Shown here piece after piece: positions 37,859 through 45,555 of a stretch of DNA of 64,000 nt (its first letter is position 1; every line of letters begins with the position of its first letter). The notes under the pieces are model-generated. The model was not told the origin of the DNA. It saw nothing but the letters and a program-made list of their open reading frames with translations, and did no database searches. Source of the stretch: an uncultured Schlesneria sp. (lineage in GTDB: Bacteria; Planctomycetota; Planctomycetia; Planctomycetales; Planctomycetaceae); contig CAIULL010000101.1 of the NCBI GenBank assembly GCA_903899985.1, positions 1 through 64,000 on the forward strand. The letters are read 5' to 3'. The position numbers were made by a program, and so were the translations under genes.

Positions 37859-38557
37859 TCAATCGTCGACCAATTCTTCAGCAATCCGGTGCAGCATGGT
37901 TTCGACCCTGGCATCAATTTCTCCGTGACGCGTCTCGATTCGGCAACCTCCTCTCATTGACTGAGGGTCGGGAACCAAAGTCGTGTCGGCACACGCCGTC
38001 AGAGATTGCACAATTTGTGATGCCCGATCACCCCAGGCCGACAAGTCATCGGGATGCAGGTAGACGGTCAATTGGGGTTGTCCTGCAGCAAGTCGCAGGG
38101 CATCTGAAATCATCTCCGTGGCGAATTCGGGGCGCGCCGCCAGTTGACGTTGCAGAAGTTTTTCAGCGATGGCAACACCCAGTCGGACTGCAATTTGTTC
38201 CCATCTGACAAGCCAGCGATCGCGTTCGGCCTGAAGTGATTCTGCTGCGGCTCGAAGTGCGGGAAGGGCGGTGGCCAATTGAGCCGTCACCTGTTGCTCA
38301 GCGATCTCTGTGGCCGATCTGGCGATAACCGCCTGGGAATCACGCAGCCCATCGACGCGCCCTTCTTCTCTGGCGGCAGCGAGAGCCTGTTCACGAAGTT
38401 GTGCGGCATCACTTCGTGCCACATTCAGAATCTGCTCGGCGTCGTGGCGAGCCCGAGCAACAATCTGGTTTCCCTGTTCCTGTAGATCAACGAAATTGAA
38501 GGCTTCAACCGTCGATAAGGCGTGGGTCGAGTGAGCTTTGATGATTCGAGCATTCAT
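37859..38557 (-). CDS. fliH: Flagellar assembly protein FliH
   Basis: A 232-residue protein with an alpha-helical, Ala/Glu/Arg-rich N-terminal half (ARARHDAEQILNVARSDAAQLREQ) and a C-terminal domain with LGVAIAEKLLQRQL, YLHPDDLSAW and GGCRIETRHGEIDARVETML. The last motif is the FliH/YscL hallmark (GGCxxxTxxGxIDA). FliH binds and regulates the FliI ATPase, and the 24-base spacing to fliI supports this. The C-terminal half resembles V/F-type ATPase peripheral stalk subunits. No clear ribosome binding site is seen before the ATG at 38557, so translation may depend on upstream coupling. Confidence 0.88.
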   Translation of the reverse strand: MNARIIKAHSTHALSTVEAFNFVDLQEQGNQIVARARHDAEQILNVARSDAAQLREQALAAAREEGRVDGLRDSQAVIARSATEIAEQQVTAQLATALPALRAAAESLQAERDRWLVRWEQIAVRLGVAIAEKLLQRQLAARPEFATEMISDALRLAAGQPQLTVYLHPDDLSAWGDRASQIVQSLTACADTTLVPDPQSMRGGCRIETRHGEIDARVETMLHRIAEELVDD

Positions 38558-38679
38558 GATGAGCGTAACTCAACCCGTGCCGGCTTAGTATGGGGATGGT
38601 TAAAGGGCTATTGCACTAAAGCGAAATCTGGCTACTGAAATCAAAAGCAGCCGCGTTGGCCAGGGCAAAGGCCCGGTAA

Positions 38680-38703
38680 CCACCCCCACAGGGGGGGGGT
38701 TGC
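38680..38703. repeat. G9 homopolymer in a hairpin between fliG and fliH
   Basis: Nine consecutive G residues at 38691-38699 follow CCCCC-ACA, so that AACCACCCCC and GGGGGTT-type arms pair. The tract lies in the 192-bp gap between fliG and fliH. A homopolymer of this length is prone to slippage and could vary expression of the downstream genes fliH and fliI; no coding frame crosses it. Confidence 0.7.
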
Positions 38704-38749
38704 GTTACAAATTCCTCCTTGAAAGTCGTTGCATTGATGCTGCCGATTC

Positions 38750-39769
38750 TTAGCCCGTTCTGGCGATTCGATTATTGGTTTTGTTTCGATTCGCTCGTGG
38801 TGCTGGTAGCTCGATCTGATCATTGGCCTGGAGTGCCAGAATTGCGCGAGCCACCTGCTCTTGTCCGGCTGTGATTTCGCTCAATCGAAGAGCGCCAACC
38901 GACTTCATTTCTGCTTTCAGAGCCTCGCCGATTTTTGCTGGAAGGGATCGGATGATGCGCTGCCGAAGTGATTCCGAGCATCCCTTGAGTGCGACGGCCC
39001 AGGGGCAGTCCGCTGTTTGCTGCAGGATCGTCGCAAGTAATTCCTCGTTCAAGCTGGCGAGATCCTGGAATGAAAACAGCGACTCCCGGATCGTCCTGGC
39101 GACGTTCGCGTCTTTTTGATCAAGGGAATGTAGAATTGCATGGGACGTCGTTCGTTCGGTTTCGTGCAGCACGTCGGCCGCATGATCCGCTCCTTGAGTT
39201 CGCACCGGCTTTCGTCCTGATCGCATTTGCAAAAGCGTTGCGATCTCGGTCAAAACATCGGCATCCGTAGGGCCGAGCGTCGCGAGCCTGCCGACGATTT
39301 CAGCCTGTTGTGACGGACTGAAGCCAGCCAGGACTTGCGAAGCCAGGCTTGCCGGTAATCGTGCCGCGACGACAGCAATCGTCTGCGGATGTTCGTGCTC
39401 GATGATTCTTCGCACGTCGTCAGAATGTCGATTGTGCAAGAAGGCAAACGGACCGGCTTCGATCTGTTCATCCAGCCGATGTTCAGGCGGTCCGACGCTC
39501 GTCAGGTCAATTGTTCGCTCTAACAGTTCTCTGGCGGTGTCTGGTCCCGCTGGATGGATGAGTGGTCGGGAAACAAACGCCGCTTTGAATTCATTCAGAA
39601 CGACTTCCTGTTCTTCTCGCGTGACGTGATCGATGTTCGCAATGGCGAGTGCCACTTGCTCCATTTTTTCGCGAGGCAGTTTTCCCATGACCTCGGAAGC
39701 CAGTGACTGGTCGAGGCTAAGTAACAAAATCGCTGTCTTTCGAGTCCCATCCACGAGATTGGTCCTCAT
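38750..39769 (-). CDS. fliG: Flagellar motor switch protein FliG
   Basis: A 339-residue protein with the three-domain FliG layout. The N-terminal domain begins RKTAILLLSLDQSLASEVMGKL; the middle armadillo domain has EHPQTIAVVAARLPASLASQVLAGF (the EHPQTxA motif that contacts FliM); and the C-terminal domain carries charged residues facing the motor stator. FliG sits on the MS ring and transmits torque. Its start codon overlaps the fliF stop by 4 bases (ATGA), so translation is coupled. The C-terminal tail, after ANDQIELPAPRA, is short and basic. Confidence 0.92.
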   Translation of the reverse strand: MRTNLVDGTRKTAILLLSLDQSLASEVMGKLPREKMEQVALAIANIDHVTREEQEVVLNEFKAAFVSRPLIHPAGPDTARELLERTIDLTSVGPPEHRLDEQIEAGPFAFLHNRHSDDVRRIIEHEHPQTIAVVAARLPASLASQVLAGFSPSQQAEIVGRLATLGPTDADVLTEIATLLQMRSGRKPVRTQGADHAADVLHETERTTSHAILHSLDQKDANVARTIRESLFSFQDLASLNEELLATILQQTADCPWAVALKGCSESLRQRIIRSLPAKIGEALKAEMKSVGALRLSEITAGQEQVARAILALQANDQIELPAPRANRNKTNNRIARTG

Positions 39770-41322
39770 TCATTTGCCTCTGATAACCAGTTGCCAAGCA
39801 GTGCAGCAGATGCCGCAGGATCGCTTTCCACGAGAGATCGAATTTCGTCACGCAACATGGCGAACTGATCCAGCTTTAAGGTCGTGATAGTTGTCGTCGC
39901 CAGCTGTGCCGATGGTGACGCGATCGAATTCGATTCATGCTCGATGAGGTCAGGCAATTGAAGCAATGGCGAAGCGGACCCGGAATTGCGTTTCAGAATC
40001 CAAACACCTGACAACACTGACAATCCAGCAAATATGAGTGCAAAACGCCATTTTTGAATGGCTGAGGTCAATTGTCGGGATGTTGATCGAAGTGTCTCGT
40101 CTGGTGAATCCGGAGTCAGCCGATCGACGCAAGTGACAGAGACGGTTTGACGGGCGGAGTCCAGGGGAACGAGTCCAGCGACGATTCGTTCGACTTTGGC
40201 GGAAACGTCTTGTTCGATCGACTCCAGGTCCAAAGGTTCCGTGGAAGCAGACGTGTTTTGCATGCGGCGGGCGACGTCACGAAGGTAATCGCGTGGGATT
40301 GAGACGCTGACTCGAATGTTTTGCGTGAGATCTTCAGCCTGAGCCGACTTCGATTCGGTTTCGGTGGTTGAGAGATCGGGCTGGTTGTCGTCAGTCCCTC
40401 GGAACCCGGTCAAGTGTGCGTCTGCGTCACCGAGAGAGGCCGGTCGGTTGAGCACCCGAGCGTGATCGTTTTTGGTTTGCAGGGCCGAGCGAAGACGTGT
40501 TGTCGGCCTCCGTCGTTCACGATCAATCTGAACAACCACACCGACGTTGGGGATATGCGACAGTGCCTTTTGAAGGCGCTGTTCGTATTGGCGAGTGATT
40601 TCATGCGTTTGCTGCCGCTGCCGTGTTTCCAGAGACGTGTCCGTCGTTTCACCCGTAAAGGCCTGCCCCCGCGTCACATCAAAAATTGTCACGTCTGCGG
40701 GAAGTAATTCGGGTACGACGCTTGCGACCACAAGCCTCAACGAGTTGGCCAACGTAACAGAAACTTCACGACCGGCACGAGGCTTAACAGAGACGTTGGC
40801 GGTTGCTCGCGACTTCTGATTCCAGCCTGATCGACGTTCGGGGGATGCGATGACGACCCGAGCGTCTTCGATTTCGGGAACCGCCTTAATCATCCGACGC
40901 AACTCTTGAAGTAAAAGTGCTTCTTTCATCTGCTGTCGTTGTCGATCGGTACTGAACGGTCCGAGCGCTTCGTACTGTTTGATCATTTGCGTCCCCAGAT
41001 CGGCAGGGAGCGCGTCAAACTCTAAGAGCGCCGCGTTGTAGCGGGGAAGATCCCTGGCGGGTGCTAGTAGTCGTTGGCCATCACGCCGGAAACTCGTCAG
41101 GCCTGCAGCGACGAGAACCCGCTCCGCGGAAGCGAGTTCTTCATTTTCGAATGATTTTCCCAACGAAACGGGTTGGAATTCAGTCCGCTGATTGAAAATG
41201 ACCAGCCAGCTGAATCCGGCGCAAACAAAGAGCAGTAGCGCGATGGACGCTGCTCGTTGAACGGGCGGCATCTCGCGAAAACGATCGACAAATTGCCGAG
41301 TGATGCGCGGTAAAACATCCAT
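39766..41322 (-). CDS. fliF: Flagellar MS-ring protein FliF
   Basis: A 518-residue membrane-ring protein. Two helices bracket the periplasmic part: about residues 23-40 and 432-450. The YscJ-like domain has FENEELASAERVLVAAGL, then DLGTQMIKQYEAL and LRRMIKAVPEIEDARVVIA, followed by ANVSVKPRAGREVS; the C-terminal cytoplasmic tail LRDEIRSLVESDPAASAALLGNWL is the FliG-binding segment. It forms the base of the flagellar basal body. It is first of the four genes; fliE, normally just before fliF, is absent, and upstream is the repeat island. The overlap with fliG is 4 bases. Confidence 0.92.
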   Translation of the reverse strand: MDVLPRITRQFVDRFREMPPVQRAASIALLLFVCAGFSWLVIFNQRTEFQPVSLGKSFENEELASAERVLVAAGLTSFRRDGQRLLAPARDLPRYNAALLEFDALPADLGTQMIKQYEALGPFSTDRQRQQMKEALLLQELRRMIKAVPEIEDARVVIASPERRSGWNQKSRATANVSVKPRAGREVSVTLANSLRLVVASVVPELLPADVTIFDVTRGQAFTGETTDTSLETRQRQQTHEITRQYEQRLQKALSHIPNVGVVVQIDRERRRPTTRLRSALQTKNDHARVLNRPASLGDADAHLTGFRGTDDNQPDLSTTETESKSAQAEDLTQNIRVSVSIPRDYLRDVARRMQNTSASTEPLDLESIEQDVSAKVERIVAGLVPLDSARQTVSVTCVDRLTPDSPDETLRSTSRQLTSAIQKWRFALIFAGLSVLSGVWILKRNSGSASPLLQLPDLIEHESNSIASPSAQLATTTITTLKLDQFAMLRDEIRSLVESDPAASAALLGNWLSEANE

Positions 41323-41666
41323 GAAAATCGCGCAGTCTTAAAGTAGACCAATCAAGTCAAGCCACGATGCGTCTTATAGTTGCGACAGGCGATTTAACGC
41401 AATGTGAATCATCGATGCGGAAAATGAGTCAGGCAACGCAGGAGAGAGGTTTTGACCGAAAAATCGCCATTTGACCGAAACCGATGTGACGATTGGGCCG
41501 TTGTCTGCCAAGCTGTCCCCGGTTGCACGATGAACATCGCTGATAAGTAAGACATGGAAGCCTTCTTTATCAACGGATCTTCTTAAGTCAGTTTTGTCGT
41601 ACTCACGTTTGAATTCTGCGCACGGGGCGAAGAATTTCCAGAAGCGACGAGTCCCGACCGGCACAA

Positions 41667-42030
41667 CCGACCGGCACAGCCGGTTTTCATGCGCGTCGCA
41701 CGACGGGTTTAAAATAGGGAAATCAATCGCGCGTTGAACGAGGTGAGCCGAGCAGGAAATTGACACAGCCGACCGGCACAGCCGGTTTTCATGCGCGTCG
41801 CATGACGGGTTTAAAATAGGGAAATCAATCGCGCGTTGAACGAGATGAGCATGCGTGCGTTGCCCCCGGACCGGCACAGCCGACCGGCACAGCCGGTTTT
41901 CATGCGCGTCGCGTGACGGGTTTAAAATATGGAAATCAATCGCGAGTTGAACGAGGTGAGCCGAGACAACGCGCGAATGACGATCAGATTCTGAACCCAT
42001 CGTCCGACGCGCATCAACCGGCTAAGCCGG
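41667..42030. repeat. Three 82-bp direct repeats and one inverted partial copy
   Basis: Copies lie at 41667-41748, 41769-41850 and 41880-41961. Copies 1 and 2 differ at 2 positions, copies 1 and 3 at 4. Each starts CCGACCGGCACAGCCGG and ends GTTGAACGAGGTGAGC or near. Spacings are 102 and 111 bases. At 41993-42030 the first half of the unit recurs in the opposite orientation, ending CCGGCTAAGCCGG. The CCGGCACAGCCGG and CCGGCTAAGCCGG parts are themselves near-palindromic. They are not CRISPR repeats, being too long with short, related spacers. Confidence 0.93.
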
Positions 42031-42074
42031 TCCGGGGGCTGACGCCCGGCTCGCCTCGACTGTTGTTTTCGTAT

Positions 42075-42142
42075 TACTCACGTTTTGTTTCTTCGCGCAC
42101 CGCGAAGATTTTTCGTGGAAGGGCGAGGGTCCTGCCGAGCCG
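42075..42142. repeat. Dispersed repeat, copy 2
   Basis: 68 bases matching the block at 36321-36388 with six differences. It includes the CTTCGCG-CAC-CGCGAAG hairpin followed by GAAGGGCGAGGGTCCTGCC. Here the inverted partner arm is missing, so the copy looks truncated. Both copies lie at the edges of the flagellar cluster. Confidence 0.85.
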
Positions 42143-42277
42143 ATACTCGAATTGAAACAGGCCTGCAGGGAGTCTCGAAATCCCGGATGTCTCGCTTGTC
42201 GAATGGCAGTTCAGCTCACTTCTCCATTGAGCGAGAAGGCGAATGCGGCAGGAAACCGAAGTTGTGGGACATTCCGA

Positions 42278-45139
42278 TCAGGCTGTCGGGCGTCCCTTTT
42301 TCCGGTTCGGGTCAACGGGCTTGATGTGTGGCTTTGGTGGATTTGTTCCGTGTGAAATCGCCGGGGCCGCTTCCTCAATTCGTGGTGGCTCGACGACCAG
42401 CATCTCCTTTTCGGGTGGTGCGGTCTTAACTTGTTCAGGCACAGCTTTCGGTTCAAACAACCAGCCGAGCGGTCCAGCCAGTAATTGGGGCAACAGGACA
42501 ATGTCGCCGAGCAACGCGACGCCGATCATTGATGCCATGAGTGATCCGAATCGACTGATCAGGCGTAATTCTGCGGGAACGAGCATGAGCAATCCGACGG
42601 CGATCGCAATGCTTGTCTGCCACATTGCCGGGCCACATTGAACGAGTGCCTCGATGACGGCCTCCTTTCGCGAGCGCCCTTTTTTCATAGCCAACTGTAC
42701 CCAGGTCAGGTAATGCAGCGTTCCATCAACAGCGATCCCTAACGCGATAGATGCGGTGATCATTGAGCCGATATCGATCCGTTGCTGGACCCATGAAATC
42801 GCTCCGAACACAACGGTGATTGGCAGAATGTTAGGAATCATCGCCACAATCGCCGCACCGAAACTGCGTAATTTCACGATGAATACGACGAGAATGAGTG
42901 CGAAGGCCAGCCCGAAACTACTCAGCAGGCTTTGGAGAACGGCCTGTTGCGTTCGGACGAAAAGTGGCACATTGCCAGTGATGAAATGCTGTGATCCGGG
43001 ATGAAGTTTGAGGACATCCTGTGCAATCGCATGCAGATCCGACAGGACTCTGGCAAAATCGTTATCGGTCATGACGTTGACCTGGGCGGTAATTCGCCAG
43101 AGTTCGTCGCCAGGTTGATTCAGCAGGCCGTCACCTGAATGATCAAGATCACGTCCCTGTTCTGAAACGGTGTAGAACGAGCGAGCACCGGGGATTTCCC
43201 CGTCACGAATTCTCTGCTGAACCAGCGTCGCTCGTTTGTTGTATTTGGATTTGAGCAGGAATCCGGCATCTTCTGGCAAGGATTCGCTGACCGGCTGAAA
43301 ATCAGCGAGTGAAACCGAACCGCTGATCTCGGGATGAGCCCACATACGTTCCTGAATTACCCGGATCAATTCCATTCGATCAAGAAAGCTGGTGTCCTTC
43401 TGAGATTGTTCATCGAACCTAATGATGGTTTCGACCGGCATGACTCCCGAAAGGTTGGTTTCAATCTCCCAGTAATCCTTGGCGATCCGAGCGTGATCTG
43501 GAAAGTAACGAATCACTTTGGTTTCGGTTCGAAAGCGCATTAAGCCAAGGCTCAGTCCGACGCAGACTCCGATGAAACCAAGTGCCTGCCAGCTTGGACG
43601 AACCGTCAGGATTCGCCCTAAGGCCCTCCAGCCTGGGTGGTCGAGTTCCGGCTCACCGGGTGGTTTGCCTGGCCAGATTTGCATCAGTGCGGGAAGCCCA
43701 TAAACGACCATGACAAACGAAAACATCGTGGCGCAAGCTGAGTAGATTCCAAATTCGCGTACCGGTTCCAGGCGGCTGGAGCACAATGAGATTAAACCGA
43801 TTGACGTGGTCAAACTGGCAAGAAAGCATGGCATCCATGAACGGAGAACGGTTTCAATGATCGCTCCTGTTTCATCCTTGGAGGCTGCGTGTTTCCAATA
43901 GTTCGAGACATGAATGGCTCCGGACATCGTCAATAAGACGATCAAAGTCGGCATGATGATCAGCACCATATTCATCGAGCCACCGGTCGCCGGAACGACG
44001 GCCATCGAGCAGATTGTGGTGAACAGAGAGATGATCAGAACGAGGGTTGCCAGGCGGAGATTACGTACGAGGAGGAAGGCGAGTAAGGCACTGACCAGGG
44101 CTGACGTCAGGATGACCGAGCGGCGGTGAATTTGAACCAGTGGGACGGAGGTGTCCCAGGCCGCCTTCACAATTTCGGCATTCAGTTCATTTGCGGAGAC
44201 GACACTTCCCGAAATGTGGAGTGCTTCGGACGGAATCCCGGCAAGTTTGCAACTCGCCCGAATTGCGGCGATTGTTTCTGCCTTATCCGCCAGTCCTGAT
44301 TCGGAGATGCCGATGGCCAGAGCGACGGGCGAACCGATTGCAAAGAAAGCCTCTTCGACGAGGGGCTTTCCTTCGCCCCGCGGCGGAATGTATTCCTTCA
44401 GCCAGGTGACAATGCCGGCCGTGTGCCCACTGCCGACGCGCATCCCTTTCCAGGAAACCTGCAGGTCGTGCTCAACGTTCGTGCTGTCGAGAAGTTTGCC
44501 ATCAACAGAAACAAGGGCCGGAGGACTTGGATCAGTGGACGTTGCCCCATTCTCAGCGGGTACTGGAATCGAGATTAAGGGTGACAAGTCGGGAGCGGGG
44601 TCCTGGATCACCAGTTCCGATTCGAACCTGGTCCGCATGGCGATTTGAAGTTCGCGTTTTGTTTTCTTCAGTGCTGACCGGCCAGCTTCCGTCAATCGCA
44701 AGCGAAGCGGCCCGGCGCCAAGAATTGTTCCCTCAAGTCGGCGAGCGGCTTCCTGCGGTTCGATGCCATTTTCCTGCATGACGCGCAACGACTGATGGGG
44801 TTCAACGACAGAGGAAACGTGTGGAAGTCCTCCCCGTTTGATTCCGTGGCTGTCGGTCTTGCCGACCAGTTGTTCGACCAGCTTATCGATGCGAGGGTCG
44901 TTGATCGAACTTCCATCCCAAGTCAGTAGAATTCGTTCTTCGACGGGGAACTGTTCGTGCGCCCAATGCAGGGCTCGCAGTTCAGGATCATTAGCCGGAA
45001 GCCACTTTTGAACATCGTTGTCAAGCTGAAGCTGTCCGACAGACCAGCAACAGACAGGGGTGACAAATGCCATAAGGACGACAAGCCAGAGGCTTTGACG
45101 TTGTCCCCAGGAATCACGTTTTTCAAAGAAGTGCGTCAT
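42278..45139 (-). CDS. MMPL/RND superfamily exporter
   Basis: A 953-residue membrane transporter with RND topology: one helix near the N-terminus, a large extracytoplasmic loop, a bundle of helices, then the same arrangement again. Family marks include SVGQLQLDNDVQKWLPANDPEL early and the duplicated membrane halves with TICSMAVVPATGGSMNMVLIIMPTL and GSMITASIALGIAVDGTLHYLTW. Such proteins export lipids, hopanoids or other hydrophobic molecules using proton motive force. The tail is cytoplasmic, proline/lysine-rich. The start at 45139 has AAGGGG in front; the frame is open to an ATG at 45241, adding 34 coding-like residues, so that start cannot be excluded. Substrate is unknown; it stands alone between a repeat island and an unrelated + strand gene. 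Confidence 0.85.
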   Translation of the reverse strand: MTHFFEKRDSWGQRQSLWLVVLMAFVTPVCCWSVGQLQLDNDVQKWLPANDPELRALHWAHEQFPVEERILLTWDGSSINDPRIDKLVEQLVGKTDSHGIKRGGLPHVSSVVEPHQSLRVMQENGIEPQEAARRLEGTILGAGPLRLRLTEAGRSALKKTKRELQIAMRTRFESELVIQDPAPDLSPLISIPVPAENGATSTDPSPPALVSVDGKLLDSTNVEHDLQVSWKGMRVGSGHTAGIVTWLKEYIPPRGEGKPLVEEAFFAIGSPVALAIGISESGLADKAETIAAIRASCKLAGIPSEALHISGSVVSANELNAEIVKAAWDTSVPLVQIHRRSVILTSALVSALLAFLLVRNLRLATLVLIISLFTTICSMAVVPATGGSMNMVLIIMPTLIVLLTMSGAIHVSNYWKHAASKDETGAIIETVLRSWMPCFLASLTTSIGLISLCSSRLEPVREFGIYSACATMFSFVMVVYGLPALMQIWPGKPPGEPELDHPGWRALGRILTVRPSWQALGFIGVCVGLSLGLMRFRTETKVIRYFPDHARIAKDYWEIETNLSGVMPVETIIRFDEQSQKDTSFLDRMELIRVIQERMWAHPEISGSVSLADFQPVSESLPEDAGFLLKSKYNKRATLVQQRIRDGEIPGARSFYTVSEQGRDLDHSGDGLLNQPGDELWRITAQVNVMTDNDFARVLSDLHAIAQDVLKLHPGSQHFITGNVPLFVRTQQAVLQSLLSSFGLAFALILVVFIVKLRSFGAAIVAMIPNILPITVVFGAISWVQQRIDIGSMITASIALGIAVDGTLHYLTWVQLAMKKGRSRKEAVIEALVQCGPAMWQTSIAIAVGLLMLVPAELRLISRFGSLMASMIGVALLGDIVLLPQLLAGPLGWLFEPKAVPEQVKTAPPEKEMLVVEPPRIEEAAPAISHGTNPPKPHIKPVDPNRKKGRPTA

Positions 45140-45241
45140 TGGTCCCCTTCCGCCCGACTCCGCAGGCGCGGCATGCTGATCAATCGTTGAACCGATGGGG
45201 GAAATCCACAGCTCTTCAACGGTGACCCGATGAATGGCCAT

Positions 45242-45555
45242 GAAATTCTCGCACGGATTCTATCCGGGAATGCCAATTTACGGAAAGACCGATGCGCAGC
45301 CTGATTTTCAGGGTTTTTTACGCCAAATTGGGATGTGTTGGTTCAAAATCGCATTTTTCAGTTCCTGGTCTCGATCACATCATTTCCTGAAGCAGGAAGC
45401 ATTTAACAGGCAAATTCTCGATCGTACGTCATCAGCGTCGATCGCCAGGTGCTGCGTTCCCGGAAGGAAATAGTCAGAATGTCTTGATTTTCCGGGTTGG
45501 GGAATTCTAGGATATTACTGAGATCGTTAATTCCCGGGGATCTGGAAATAATCAA
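45242..45555. other. Divergent intergenic region
   Basis: 314 bases between the exporter (- strand) and the next + strand gene. No gene, repeat or hairpin stands out. It presumably holds both promoters. Confidence 0.4.

Larger units (their letters stand above)
41323..42277. other. Repeat island between fliF and the exporter gene
   Basis: About 950 bases with no supported protein gene. A minus-strand frame of 208 codons spans 41374-42000 only because it reads through three near-identical repeats, and it has no family marks. The interval contains the three 82-bp copies, an inverted partial copy, a CCGGTCCGGGGGCTGACGCC-type element near 42026 and the second dispersed repeat. Confidence 0.75.

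Noticed and set aside
41667-41961. CRISPR array
   Set aside because: Repeat units of 82 bp with 20-29 bp related spacers and only three copies do not fit CRISPR. No cas genes are near.
41374-42000. 208-codon minus-strand frame in the repeat island
   Set aside because: It consists of the 82-bp repeats read through in one frame. It has no signal, domain or ribosome binding site, and copies differ in ways not tied to codon position.
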